Origin: Roseomonas fluvialis
GTDB taxonomy: Bacteria; Pseudomonadota; Alphaproteobacteria; Acetobacterales; Acetobacteraceae
Assembly: GCF_022846615.1 (NCBI RefSeq)
Contig: NZ_AP025637.1
Location: 4,799,001 to 4,863,000 of the forward strand
DNA length: 64,000 nucleotides
Reading direction: 5' to 3'
Positions 19,375-26,990 of this stretch are shown here, piece after piece. The stretch's first letter is position 1. Each line of letters starts with the position of its first letter. A program made the translations under genes and the position numbers. The notes beneath the pieces were generated by a model. The model saw only the letters and a program-made list of their open reading frames with translations. It had not been told where the DNA came from and did not search any database.

Positions 19375-19449
19375 GGTGTCTCCTTTGTGGGCGTCGCGGG
19401 GGTGCGCGCAAGGGGATAGGCTGTCGCCGGGGGCGCGGGAGCAGCGGCG

Positions 19450-20184
19450 ATGGCGGGCTGGGTCGGCGTGGTGCGACGGCGGGCAGTGCTGGCGGGGATG
19501 CTCGCCACGGTGGCGGCCGGGCGTGGCGCGCAGGCGCAACGAGCCGGCGCAGCCACGCCCGCGCCACCCGATGCGCGCGCCGTCATCACGCCGGAGGCGC
19601 GAGCGATCATCGCCCAGCTGCGCTTCGCCCGCGACATGCTGTGCGCGCGCTGCAACGACGACATCGAGCGGTCGGGCGTGAACCACCCCGCGCGGCGGTC
19701 GATGATCGGCCGCGACAAGCTGCAGACGGCGCGCGACATGATCGCGGCGGCACCGTCCCTGCCCGGCGCAGTGCCGGCGATGCGCCAGGTGCGCCACGGG
19801 ATCGATGTGCTGGGATGGCAGGAGGAAGAGGAGGCGATGGCCGCGATCGACGCGGCCATCCGTGCCATCGAGGCGGAGGGCCGCGTCGCGGCGCGGGGCG
19901 GCCCGCCCGACCCGCGCGCGCTGGCCGGGCAATTGCGGCTGGCGCGGAGCTTCATCTGCGTCCGCTGCATGCAGGACGACTGGATCCGCGGCAGGCGTGC
20001 GCGGGCGAGCGAGGAACTGGCGGTGGCGCAGGGGATGGCGGAAGCGGTGCCGACCCTGCGGCATGTCGAGCAGGTGCGCGCGCAGATGGCGATGGCGGAG
20101 CAGGCGCTGGCGGCGGGCGATGTCCGCCGCGCGGATGCGGCGCTGGGGCGCGCGATTGAGCGGTTGCGGCCCTTGCCGCGGTAG
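19450..20184 (+). CDS. exported protein with two CxxC helical repeats, function unknown
   Basis: 244 aa. A twin-arginine-like start (VVRRRAVLAGMLAT) leads a signal peptide ending near AQAQ (residue 30). The mature part is two related halves: QLRFARDMLCARC (Cys65, Cys68) followed by helices to about 145, and QLRLARSFICVRC (Cys170, Cys173) followed by similar helices. Each half has a helix, a C-x-R-C pair, then Ala-rich helices. The CxxC pairs could bind a metal or heme or form disulfides; there is no following His, so this is not c-type cytochrome. No family recognised. Confidence 0.75.
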   Translation: MAGWVGVVRRRAVLAGMLATVAAGRGAQAQRAGAATPAPPDARAVITPEARAIIAQLRFARDMLCARCNDDIERSGVNHPARRSMIGRDKLQTARDMIAAAPSLPGAVPAMRQVRHGIDVLGWQEEEEAMAAIDAAIRAIEAEGRVAARGGPPDPRALAGQLRLARSFICVRCMQDDWIRGRRARASEELAVAQGMAEAVPTLRHVEQVRAQMAMAEQALAAGDVRRADAALGRAIERLRPLPR

Positions 20185-20223
20185 GCGGGGCGCGACGGCG
20201 GGAAAGCCGCCGCGTCGAGGGCC

Positions 20224-20405
20224 TTCATCGCGTCACGCCGAAGGCGTGCCCGACGATGCGGGCGCGCCGGTCACCCTCAGGTGTTCATCGCGTCACGCCG
20301 AAGGCGTGCCCGACGATACGGATGCGGTGAACACCGATCAGGTGTTCATCGCGTCACGCCGAAGGCGTGCCCGACGATACGGATGCGGTGAACACCGATC
20401 AGGTG
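20224..20405. repeat. 61-bp tandem repeat, three copies, at the rho 3' end
   Basis: Units at 20224-20283 (60 bp, diverged in its right half), 20284-20344 and 20345-20405 (identical to each other). Each begins TTCATCGCGTCACGCCGAAG. The last unit contains the final codons and stop of rho, and a fourth start, TTCATCGC at 20406, lies within rho. The repeat therefore looks like a duplication of the rho gene end together with its hairpin. Each unit also carries the small hairpin CACGCCgaaGGCGTG. Confidence 0.92.
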
Positions 20406-20416
20406 TTCATCGCATC
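20382..20416 (-). terminator. hairpin spanning the rho stop codon
   Basis: On the rho strand, 15-nt arms with one mismatch pair across a 5-nt loop: the left arm is the last five rho codons (Asp-Ala-Met-Asn-Thr) and the stop TGA sits in the loop. The 61-bp repeat gives two more versions of the 12-bp core of this stem downstream. No U-run follows, so its role could be 3'-end protection or Rho-dependent autoregulation rather than simple termination. Confidence 0.6.
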
Positions 20417-21673
20417 AAAGAAGTCCTGGTTCGTCTTGCTGTACTTCAGCTTGTCGGTGAGGAACTCCATCGCGTCCTGCGTGCCCATCGGGTTCAGGAT
20501 GCGCCGCAGCACCCACATCTTGGACAGCGTGCCGCGATCGACCAGCAGCTCCTCCTTGCGGGTGCCGGACTTGGTGATGTCGATGGCCGGGAACACGCGC
20601 TTGTCGGACAGCTTGCGGTCCAGGATGATTTCGCTGTTACCGGTGCCCTTGAATTCCTCGAAGATCACCTCGTCCATGCGTGAACCGGTGTCGATCAGCG
20701 CGGTGGCGATGATGGTCAGTGAGCCGCCTTCCTCGATGTTGCGCGCCGCGCCGAAGAAGCGCTTGGGGCGCTGCAGGGCGTTGGCGTCGACACCACCGGT
20801 CAGCACCTTGCCCGACGACGGCACCACGGAGTTGTAGGCGCGGCCCAGGCGCGTGATCGAATCCAGCAGGATCACCACGTCGCGCTTGTGCTCGACCAGA
20901 CGCTTGGCCTTCTCGAGCACCATCTCGGTGACCTGCACATGGCGCGTGGCCGGCTCGTCGAAGGTGGAGGCCACGACCTCGCCGCGCACGGTGCGCGCCA
21001 TGTCGGTGACTTCCTCGGGCCGCTCGTCGATCAGCAGCACCATCAGGAAGACTTCGGGATTGTTCGCGCTGATGCTCTTCGCGATGTTCTGCAGCATCAC
21101 GGTCTTGCCGGTGCGCGGGGGTGCGACGATCAGCGCGCGCTGGCCCATGCCGATGGGGGCGATCAGGTCGATGACGCGGTGCGTGTTGTCCTTGGCGGGG
21201 GACTTCGCGACGCTCTCGACCTCCGGGTTCTCCATCTTGAGCCGGCGGTTCGGATAGAGCGGCGTCAGGTTGTCGAAGTTGATGCGATGCTTGAGCGCCT
21301 CGGGCGGCTCGAAATTGATGTTGTTGACCTTCAGCATCGCGAAGTAGCGCTCGCCATCCTTCGGCGCGCGGATCTGCCCTTCGACCGTATCGCCGGTGCG
21401 CAGCGCGAAGCGCCGGACCTGCGCGGGCGAGATGTAGATGTCGTCGGGTCCCGGCAGGAAGTTCGCCTGCGGCGAGCGCAGGTAGCCGAAGCCGTCGGGC
21501 AGGATCTCGAGGGTGCCCTCGCCGAAGATCGCCTGGTCGTTCTCCGCCAGGGTCTTGAGGATGGCGAACATCATGTCCTGCTTGCGCAGGGTGGATGCGT
21601 TCTCGACGTTCAGCTCCTCGGCGAAGGCGAGGAGGTCGGCGGGGCTTTTGGCCTTGAGTTCGGAGAGGTGCAT
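20399..21673 (-). CDS. rho: transcription termination factor Rho
   Basis: Hexameric RNA-DNA helicase that ends transcription. 424 aa, normal. The N-terminal helical part starts [15 protein letters not shown], the RNA-binding cold-shock-like domain includes DGFGYLRSP (60-68), Walker A APPRTGKT is at 184-191, Walker B DVVILLD at 265-271, and the Q and R loops ([12 protein letters not shown]; arginine finger region) are in place. hemJ lies upstream on the same strand beyond a 504-bp leader, a neighbourhood often seen in alphaproteobacteria. The gene end is embedded in a tandem repeat. Confidence 0.98.
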   Translation of the reverse strand: MHLSELKAKSPADLLAFAEELNVENASTLRKQDMMFAILKTLAENDQAIFGEGTLEILPDGFGYLRSPQANFLPGPDDIYISPAQVRRFALRTGDTVEGQIRAPKDGERYFAMLKVNNINFEPPEALKHRINFDNLTPLYPNRRLKMENPEVESVAKSPAKDNTHRVIDLIAPIGMGQRALIVAPPRTGKTVMLQNIAKSISANNPEVFLMVLLIDERPEEVTDMARTVRGEVVASTFDEPATRHVQVTEMVLEKAKRLVEHKRDVVILLDSITRLGRAYNSVVPSSGKVLTGGVDANALQRPKRFFGAARNIEEGGSLTIIATALIDTGSRMDEVIFEEFKGTGNSEIILDRKLSDKRVFPAIDITKSGTRKEELLVDRGTLSKMWVLRRILNPMGTQDAMEFLTDKLKYSKTNQDFFDAMNT

Positions 21674-22177
21674 TGGATCCTGGACGGCGTCCGAGAGCGG
21701 GGGATTGGCCGGGAAATTCCCGCGGGCGCGGCGATGGAAGCCACTGCCTGCTCGCCCGGATCGGCGCCGAGGACCGGCGCGAGGGGCAATGTCCCGAGGA
21801 GGAAGGAAGGAAGTCGCGGCACAAGGCGCGAGGCACCCCGCGCCGCAGGCGGGAAGCGAACGGGACCCTAGGAAGGCTGAGGCCGCCCGTCAACAGGCGA
21901 TATGCGGAGCTGCGAGCCCGCCTTCAAGGTCCCGCCCCCCACTGCAAACGGATCGCGGCCCTGCCGCGCTCCGGGAGACCACGGCGCGCAAGCCAAGCCC
22001 GCGAAGCGGGCGCGCCACGCCAAAGGCGTGCCTCCGGCACCACGCGCCTGAGGGCGCAAACGACTCGGATCGCGCCAAGCGAGACCACGCCCAGACGACG
22101 CTATGCCGCCAGCGCACCAGCGTATGGCGCGAAGGCAAGGCCGGCGGATGCCGGCCTTCCGCCGTTTGAGGGACACA
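21674..22177. other. 504-bp leader/intergenic region upstream of rho
   Basis: No supported gene. It should hold the rho promoter and a long leader. Contents seen: a hairpin at 22137-22158 just downstream of hemJ, a stretch 21945-22056 sharing several words with the intergenic region at 33209-33339, and a CACGCCaaaGGCGTG hairpin near 22016 of the same type as in the rho-end repeat. No consensus promoter can be assigned with confidence. Confidence 0.55.
22137..22158 (-). terminator. hairpin downstream of hemJ
   Basis: Perfect 9-bp stem AAGGCCGGC / GCCGGCCTT with a 4-nt loop, about 20 bases after the hemJ stop. On the hemJ strand the stem is followed by GCCTTC, only weakly U-rich. Best candidate terminator between hemJ and rho. 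Confidence 0.55.
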
Positions 22178-22630
22178 TCAAAACGGCTTCGCGATCACCA
22201 TCACCACGATCAGGATCAGCGCCAGCGTCGGCACCTCGTTCATGATGCGCCAGCCGCGCTCGCTGCGCGTGTTGGCGTCACGTTCGAAGCGCTTGCGCGC
22301 CGCGGCCAGGTCCATGTGGAACCAGGTCATGGTCAGCAGCCCCACGACCTTCCCCCACCACCAGCCCGCGGTCCAATCCGCCACGCCCGGTGTCAGCACC
22401 AGCAGCAAGCCGAAACCCCAGGTCCAGATCATCGCGGGGTTCATGATGGCGCGCAGCAGGCGGCGCTCCATCACCTTGAACAGTTCCGACTGCGCCGAAC
22501 CGGCCGCCACCTGGCAGTGATAGACATACAGCCGCGGCAGGTAGAACAGCCCCGCCATCCAGGCGAAGGCGCCCAGCAGGTGCATCGCCTTCACCCAGGG
22601 ATAGAACGGCGCAAGCGCGTCGATCGTCAC
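22178..22630 (-). CDS. hemJ: HemJ-type protoporphyrinogen IX oxidase
   Basis: 150-aa inner-membrane protein with four predicted helices. HemJ oxidises protoporphyrinogen IX late in heme synthesis. The conserved His in AMHLLGAFAWMAGLFYLPRL and the later R-R-L-L-R-A-I-M-N-P-A-M-I-W-T-W helix match the family, and the neighbouring rho gene supports it. Starts with GTG at 22630, overlapping the stop of the DUF1330 gene (GTGA). Older databases call the family CopD-like or UPF0093. Confidence 0.9.
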   Translation of the reverse strand: MTIDALAPFYPWVKAMHLLGAFAWMAGLFYLPRLYVYHCQVAAGSAQSELFKVMERRLLRAIMNPAMIWTWGFGLLLVLTPGVADWTAGWWWGKVVGLLTMTWFHMDLAAARKRFERDANTRSERGWRIMNEVPTLALILIVVMVIAKPF

Positions 22631-22920
22631 GCCGCCACCCCGTCCACCAGCGCGATATGCGCGGTGCTCGCGGCACGGCGCAGCGCGATCAGCGGCGCGT
22701 AGTCAGCGCTGTGGCAGAAGCCGCGCGCCGCCGCCACGGTGGGGAATTCCAGCACCACGACGCGGTCGAGACCGGGCTCGCCCTCCATCACCTCGACCGG
22801 CCCGCCGCGCACCAGGTAGCGCCCGCCATGGGCGGCGATGACCGCCGGCGCCTGGGCGCGATAGGCCTCGAACGCCTCGCGGTCATGCACGGTGATGTTG
22901 ACGATCAGATAGGCCGGCAC
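22627..22920 (-). CDS. DUF1330 domain protein
   Basis: 97-aa ferredoxin-like fold protein starting PAYLIVNITVHDREAFEAYR, the DUF1330 signature, with VVVLEFPTVAAARGFCHSADY later. The GTG at 22920 follows GGAGG by about five bases; the frame's upstream Met at 22959 would add residues not found in the family. Stop overlaps the hemJ start. Substrate unknown. Confidence 0.85.
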   Translation of the reverse strand: MPAYLIVNITVHDREAFEAYRAQAPAVIAAHGGRYLVRGGPVEVMEGEPGLDRVVVLEFPTVAAARGFCHSADYAPLIALRRAASTAHIALVDGVAA

Positions 22921-22985
22921 GGCGTCCTCCAGCGTGACGACGCAGCATGGCCGCGCCACTCGCGTCGCGACAAGTCCGCGCGGGT

Positions 22986-23933
22986 TCAGCGGGCGCGCAG
23001 CAGCCCCAGGTCGCGTAGCAGGCCCTCGTTCGCCGCGCTCTCGGCCGCGAAGCTCTCGCGGAACGCCGCCCCCGGCAGGAAGGCCGGCACGGAGGCCAGG
23101 CGCTGCGCGGTGGTGCGGAAGCCCTCGCTGGCCACCGCGGATTCGCAGGCGCGCTCGATCGCCGCCGCCGCCGCGTCGGGAATGCCCGCCGGCGCGATCA
23201 GCCCGCCATGCGAACTCCCCTGCACCGGAAAGCCAAGCTCCGCGACCGTCGGCACATCCGGCAGATGCGGCAGCCGCTGCGCGGAAACCGCCGCGATCGG
23301 GGTGAGCCCCGTCGAGGCCGGGATCGACGATGCCTCGATGAAGGCCTGGATCTGCCCGCCCATCGCCGCCTGGCTCATGGGCCCCGCGCCGGTGAAGGAC
23401 ACCATCAGCCCCTCGACGCCGGCGCGCTTCAGCAGCGCGGCCATCAGGATGTGCTGCGTGCTGGCATTGCCCGGCGCGCCATAGACGAGCGCCTCCCGCG
23501 CGGAGCGCCCATGCGCGACAAGCCCGGCGAAGTCGCTGAAGGGCGCGTTGCGCCCGAGGATCACCACCTGCGGGTTGTCATACACGCGGCAGAGAAAGCG
23601 GAAGCTGTCGAGCCCGTAGGTCAGCGCGATGGCGTGCGGCTGCGCCGTCATCGGGTTGTTCGGCGTGATCGCGATGGTGTAGCCGTCCGGCCGCGCGCGC
23701 GCGAGTTCCGCGGACCCGATCGTGCCCGCCGCGCCACCGCGGTTCACCACCACCACGGTCTGCCCCAGCGCGCGCGTGAGTTCCGGCTGCAGCGCGCGCG
23801 CCATCAGGTCGGTGTTGCCGCCGGGCGGATAGGCGACCATCAGCGTGATGGTGCGCGAGGGAAACGCCTCCTGCGCGGTCGCCGAAGCGGCGACAAGCAG
23901 GCCGAATGCCGCCGCGATCAATCCCTTGCGCAT
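22986..23933 (-). CDS. Bug/TctC-type tricarboxylate receptor (orphan)
   Basis: Periplasmic solute-binding protein of 315 aa. Signal peptide 1-20 (ATAQ-EA), then the family opening FPSRTITLMVAYPPGGNTD, VVVVNRGGAAGTIGS, the DGYTIAITPNNP stretch and VPTVAELGFP near the C-terminus. These receptors feed carboxylates to TctAB membrane components or act as sensors. No tctA or tctB gene lies nearby, as is usual for the expanded Bug family in this group. The ligand cannot be predicted. Confidence 0.92.
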   Translation of the reverse strand: MRKGLIAAAFGLLVAASATAQEAFPSRTITLMVAYPPGGNTDLMARALQPELTRALGQTVVVVNRGGAAGTIGSAELARARPDGYTIAITPNNPMTAQPHAIALTYGLDSFRFLCRVYDNPQVVILGRNAPFSDFAGLVAHGRSAREALVYGAPGNASTQHILMAALLKRAGVEGLMVSFTGAGPMSQAAMGGQIQAFIEASSIPASTGLTPIAAVSAQRLPHLPDVPTVAELGFPVQGSSHGGLIAPAGIPDAAAAAIERACESAVASEGFRTTAQRLASVPAFLPGAAFRESFAAESAANEGLLRDLGLLRAR

Positions 23934-23964
23934 GATGCCGCCCTCCCTGGCTTTGCCGGGGAGG

Positions 23965-24864
23965 CTACGCCGTTGCCGCCGCCTCGGGAAACCCCCGCGC
24001 CCGCAGGAAGGCGCCGGCCGAGGCCAGAGCGCGACGCCCCTCCGCCAGCCGCGCCGACCACAACGGCCAGGCGTGGATCATGTGCGGCCAGACCTCGAGC
24101 CGCACCGGCACATCCGCCGCGCCCAGCCGCCCGGCGATGCGCACCGCGTCGTCCAGCAGCGTCTCGGCGGACCCCACCTGCACCAGCACCGGCGGCAGGC
24201 CGCGCAGGTCGGCGTGCAGCGGCGAGACGCGCGGATCATCCGCCGCCACGCCGCCACGATAGGCGGCCGACAATTCCTCGAGGTAGCCGCGATGGATCAG
24301 CGGATCGACGCCATCCTTCGCGTCCATGCTCGCCCCGGTCGTCGCCAGGTCGACCCAGGGCGAAGCCAGCCAGGCGCATCCCGGCAGCGGCAGCCCCGCA
24401 TCCCGCTGCGCGACCATCAGCGCGAGCGTGAGACCGCCACCGGCGCTGTCGCCGCCCACCACGATGTCGGCCGGGCGGAAGCCCTCGGCCAGCAGCGCGG
24501 CGAAGGCGGTGCGCGCATCCTCCAGCGCCGCCGGGTAGGGATGCTCGGGCGCGAGGCGATACTGCAGCGCCAGCGCGCGCATCCCCGCCGCCGCGCCGGC
24601 GCGGGATGCCATCGTGCGATGGCTGACGATCGACCCCGAGCAATACCCGCCGCCATGCAGGAACAGCAGCACGCGCGCGGCATCGACACCCGGCGCCTCG
24701 GACCATTCGGCGGGAATGCCGGCGATGGTCGTGGGCGCGAAAGCGATGCCCGGCGGCGGCGGGTCTGCCGCCGCCACCTCCTCGATGCGCGCGCGCCGCT
24801 CCGACCAGCCGACCGGGCGCGGCCGTCCGGTCAGCAGTGCGCGGACACCGTCGATCTCGGCCAT
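23965..24864 (-). CDS. alpha/beta hydrolase, hormone-sensitive-lipase family esterase
   Basis: 299 aa. HGGGY oxyanion motif at 70-74 and nucleophile motif GDSAGG at 138-143 (Ser140), with an Asp and the His in WPHMIHAWPLW completing the triad. Likely hydrolyses short-chain esters in the cytosol. Lies 31 bases upstream of the Bug receptor on the same strand, so the two may share a transcript and perhaps a substrate. Confidence 0.9.
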   Translation of the reverse strand: MAEIDGVRALLTGRPRPVGWSERRARIEEVAAADPPPPGIAFAPTTIAGIPAEWSEAPGVDAARVLLFLHGGGYCSGSIVSHRTMASRAGAAAGMRALALQYRLAPEHPYPAALEDARTAFAALLAEGFRPADIVVGGDSAGGGLTLALMVAQRDAGLPLPGCAWLASPWVDLATTGASMDAKDGVDPLIHRGYLEELSAAYRGGVAADDPRVSPLHADLRGLPPVLVQVGSAETLLDDAVRIAGRLGAADVPVRLEVWPHMIHAWPLWSARLAEGRRALASAGAFLRARGFPEAAATA

Positions 24865-24893
24865 GGCCTGCCTCCAGCGTTGCAGGCGCGAGT

Positions 24894-25001
24894 CTAGAGC
24901 AGGTCCAGATCAGACGGAATCGTCCGATCGGGTGAAGCTGCTCGCGAAAGCAGGCAGCTAGCGGCCTTGAGGTGAACCAGGGCGGACGGAACCCGCGCTA
25001 G
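24894..25001 (+). repeat. 108-bp CTAG-bounded element, copy 1
   Basis: Begins and ends with CTAG and has a third CTAG at offset 64. Contains an imperfect palindrome GATCAGACG-gaat-CGTCCGATC with a GAATC (GANTC) centre. Matches the reverse complement of 41078-41185 at 84 of 108 positions in an ungapped alignment by eye. Lies between the esterase gene start and the end of the flavin oxidoreductase gene. Confidence 0.9.
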
Positions 25002-25020
25002 CCGGCGCGGGCGCGCCCTG

Positions 25021-26130
25021 TCACAGCGCCGGCTGCGGCTGCGCGACGGCCATGTCCATTGTCACCTTGCCCAGCGCGCCCCAGGCGCGGTCATATTGCG
25101 GCGGGATCGCCAGCGCATCGGTGCGGCCGAGCTTCGCCGCGGCGTGCAGCGGCCAGTACGGGTTCCGCAGCAGTTCGCGCGCCAGGAAGATCAGGTCGGC
25201 CTTGCCTTCGCTCAGGATGGACTGCGCGTGCTCGGGCTCGGTGATGAGGCCCACGGCCGCGACCGGCACGCCGGCCTCGCGCACCGCCGCCGCACCCGGC
25301 ACCTGGTAGCCCGGGACCAGCGCGATCTTCTGCCGTGGGTCGTTGCCGCCCGAGGAGACGTCCACCAGGTCGATGCCCAGCGCCTTCACGCGGCGCGCCA
25401 GTTCGACCGTCTCCTCCGTGGTCCAGCCGCCCTCGACCCAGTCGGTGTGCGACACGCGGATCGCCAGCGGCAGGTCCGCCGGGATCGCGGCGCGTACGGC
25501 CGCGCAGGTCTCGGTCACGATGCGCGTGCGCCCGTCGAAATCCCCGCCCCAGCCATCGTTGCGGCGGTTCGACAGCGGGCTGAGGAACTGGTGCATCAGG
25601 TAGCCATGCGCGGCATGGATCTCGATGAAGCGATAGCCCGCCTGCACGGCGCGCTTCGCCGCCGCGACGAAGTCGGCGATGGTCGCGCCGATCTGCGCCT
25701 CGGTCATCGCCTGCGGCACCGCGAAGTCGCCGAAGGCCTCGGCCGAGGGAGCGATGCAGGTCCAGGACGGGTCCGCCGGCCCATGCAGCCACGGCGCGTT
25801 GCGCGACGCCTTGCGCCCGGCATGCGCGATCTGGATGCCCGGCACCGACCCCACCGCCGCGATCGCCGCGGCAAGGCGCGCATGCGGCGCGACATGCGCA
25901 TCGGACCAGATGCCAAGGTCGCCGGGGCTGATGCGCCCCTCGGGCGTGACGGCGGTGGCTTCCGCGATGGTCACGCCGGCACCGCCCACCGCGCGCGAGA
26001 CCAGGTGCGCGAGATGCCAGTCGGTCGGGAAACCATCCGGCTTCGCGCAGTACTGGCACATGGGCGCGACACCGATGCGGTTCTTCAGCGTGACGCCGCG
26101 CAAGGTGAAGGGAGAGAACAGGTCGGTCAC
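25021..26130 (-). CDS. NADH:flavin oxidoreductase, old yellow enzyme (YqjM type)
   Basis: 369-aa FMN-dependent ene-reductase with a TIM barrel. It opens LFSPFTLRGVTLKNRIGVAPMCQY, where the Cys in PMCQY is typical of the thermophilic-like/YqjM class; HAGRKAS, the EIHAAHGYLMHQFLSP active-site stretch and NRRND also fit. The GTG at 26130 overlaps the stop of the DUF2272 gene by 4 bases. Physiological substrate unknown. Confidence 0.93.
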   Translation of the reverse strand: MTDLFSPFTLRGVTLKNRIGVAPMCQYCAKPDGFPTDWHLAHLVSRAVGGAGVTIAEATAVTPEGRISPGDLGIWSDAHVAPHARLAAAIAAVGSVPGIQIAHAGRKASRNAPWLHGPADPSWTCIAPSAEAFGDFAVPQAMTEAQIGATIADFVAAAKRAVQAGYRFIEIHAAHGYLMHQFLSPLSNRRNDGWGGDFDGRTRIVTETCAAVRAAIPADLPLAIRVSHTDWVEGGWTTEETVELARRVKALGIDLVDVSSGGNDPRQKIALVPGYQVPGAAAVREAGVPVAAVGLITEPEHAQSILSEGKADLIFLARELLRNPYWPLHAAAKLGRTDALAIPPQYDRAWGALGKVTMDMAVAQPQPAL

Positions 26131-26990
26131 GATGGCGGTGCCCCGTTGGCTGGTGGTGGTGGCGCGAAGGGCGGCAGGCGCCCCAGGCGGTTCTCGAATA
26201 CGGCGAAGAAGCGCGGTTCGCCACGGCCGCGCGGCAGCAGGCGGCCGCTCGCGTCGGTCGGCATCACGGCAAGGGTGACGGCGTCGCGCAGGTTGCCGCC
26301 GATCGCCTCGACCACGCCGGGCGCCACGCGCACCACGATGTCGCAATGGGTGGGCCGGAAGGCGCCGCGGTCGGCCGCGCGCTCGCGCCACGAACTGATC
26401 GGGCGCGAGGAACGATCGGCGCAGACCAGGTCGCCCACCTGCGGCGCGCGCGCGGCGACCTCGTGCGGGATGAAGGGGGCCTGCGCCGGGAAACGCTGCG
26501 CGTCCAGGATCATCGCATCGATGTAGAAGGCATGCGCGGCCGAGGGCGGGAATTCCCGCTGGTCCACCCCCGCGCTGCGCATCACGAAGGATATGAAGGC
26601 CGCCGACCAGGCCGGTTCGCGCCACAGGTCGGCGCTGCCGTAGTAGTAGCGCGCACGATTGCGCGCGACCGGCCCGTCGCCCTCCGGAACCGCGCGCCAA
26701 TAGGCCAGCACGCGCGGGAAATTCGCCACATCGGTCTCCCGCGTGCCCGGTGCGCTGTCGGAGGTCTGGCGACCCCACTCCTCCCATTCCGCGGTGGCGA
26801 TGCGCAGCATGCGCTCGCGCGCGCTGGGCGGGTAGGAGAGCGGCGCCTCGATCGCGGCCGGCACCGGCGGGGGTGCCGCGCAGGCCTGCAGCAGCCCGAG
26901 CATCAGCACCGCGGACAGGCAGGCGGCCAGATGCCGGTGCGGCGCGGCACGCCGCACGCGCGCGGCCACAAGGTCCGTCGTACCGATCAT
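26127..26990 (-). CDS. DUF2272 lipoprotein
   Basis: 287 aa. Basic N-terminus, hydrophobic run and lipobox LLQAC (Cys about 37). The domain from about 60 to 270 has conserved-looking EWEEWG, the YYYGSADLWREPAWSAAFISFVMRSAG stretch, AHAFYIDA, PQVGDLVCADR, H-C-D-I-V-V and EAIGGN, fitting DUF2272. The pattern of a polar helix followed by GDLV and H-C-D-I-V-V recalls NlpC/P60- or CHAP-like hydrolases, so a wall-hydrolase-like fold is possible, but this is inference. It overlaps both neighbours (ATGA upstream, GTGA downstream), forming a tightly coupled three-gene operon. Confidence 0.82.
   Translation of the reverse strand: MIGTTDLVAARVRRAAPHRHLAACLSAVLMLGLLQACAAPPPVPAAIEAPLSYPPSARERMLRIATAEWEEWGRQTSDSAPGTRETDVANFPRVLAYWRAVPEGDGPVARNRARYYYGSADLWREPAWSAAFISFVMRSAGVDQREFPPSAAHAFYIDAMILDAQRFPAQAPFIPHEVAARAPQVGDLVCADRSSRPISSWRERAADRGAFRPTHCDIVVRVAPGVVEAIGGNLRDAVTLAVMPTDASGRLLPRGRGEPRFFAVFENRLGRLPPFAPPPPANGAPPS

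Noticed and set aside
20224..20405. CRISPR array near rho
   Set aside because: The units are contiguous direct repeats without unique spacers and include rho coding sequence; no cas genes.
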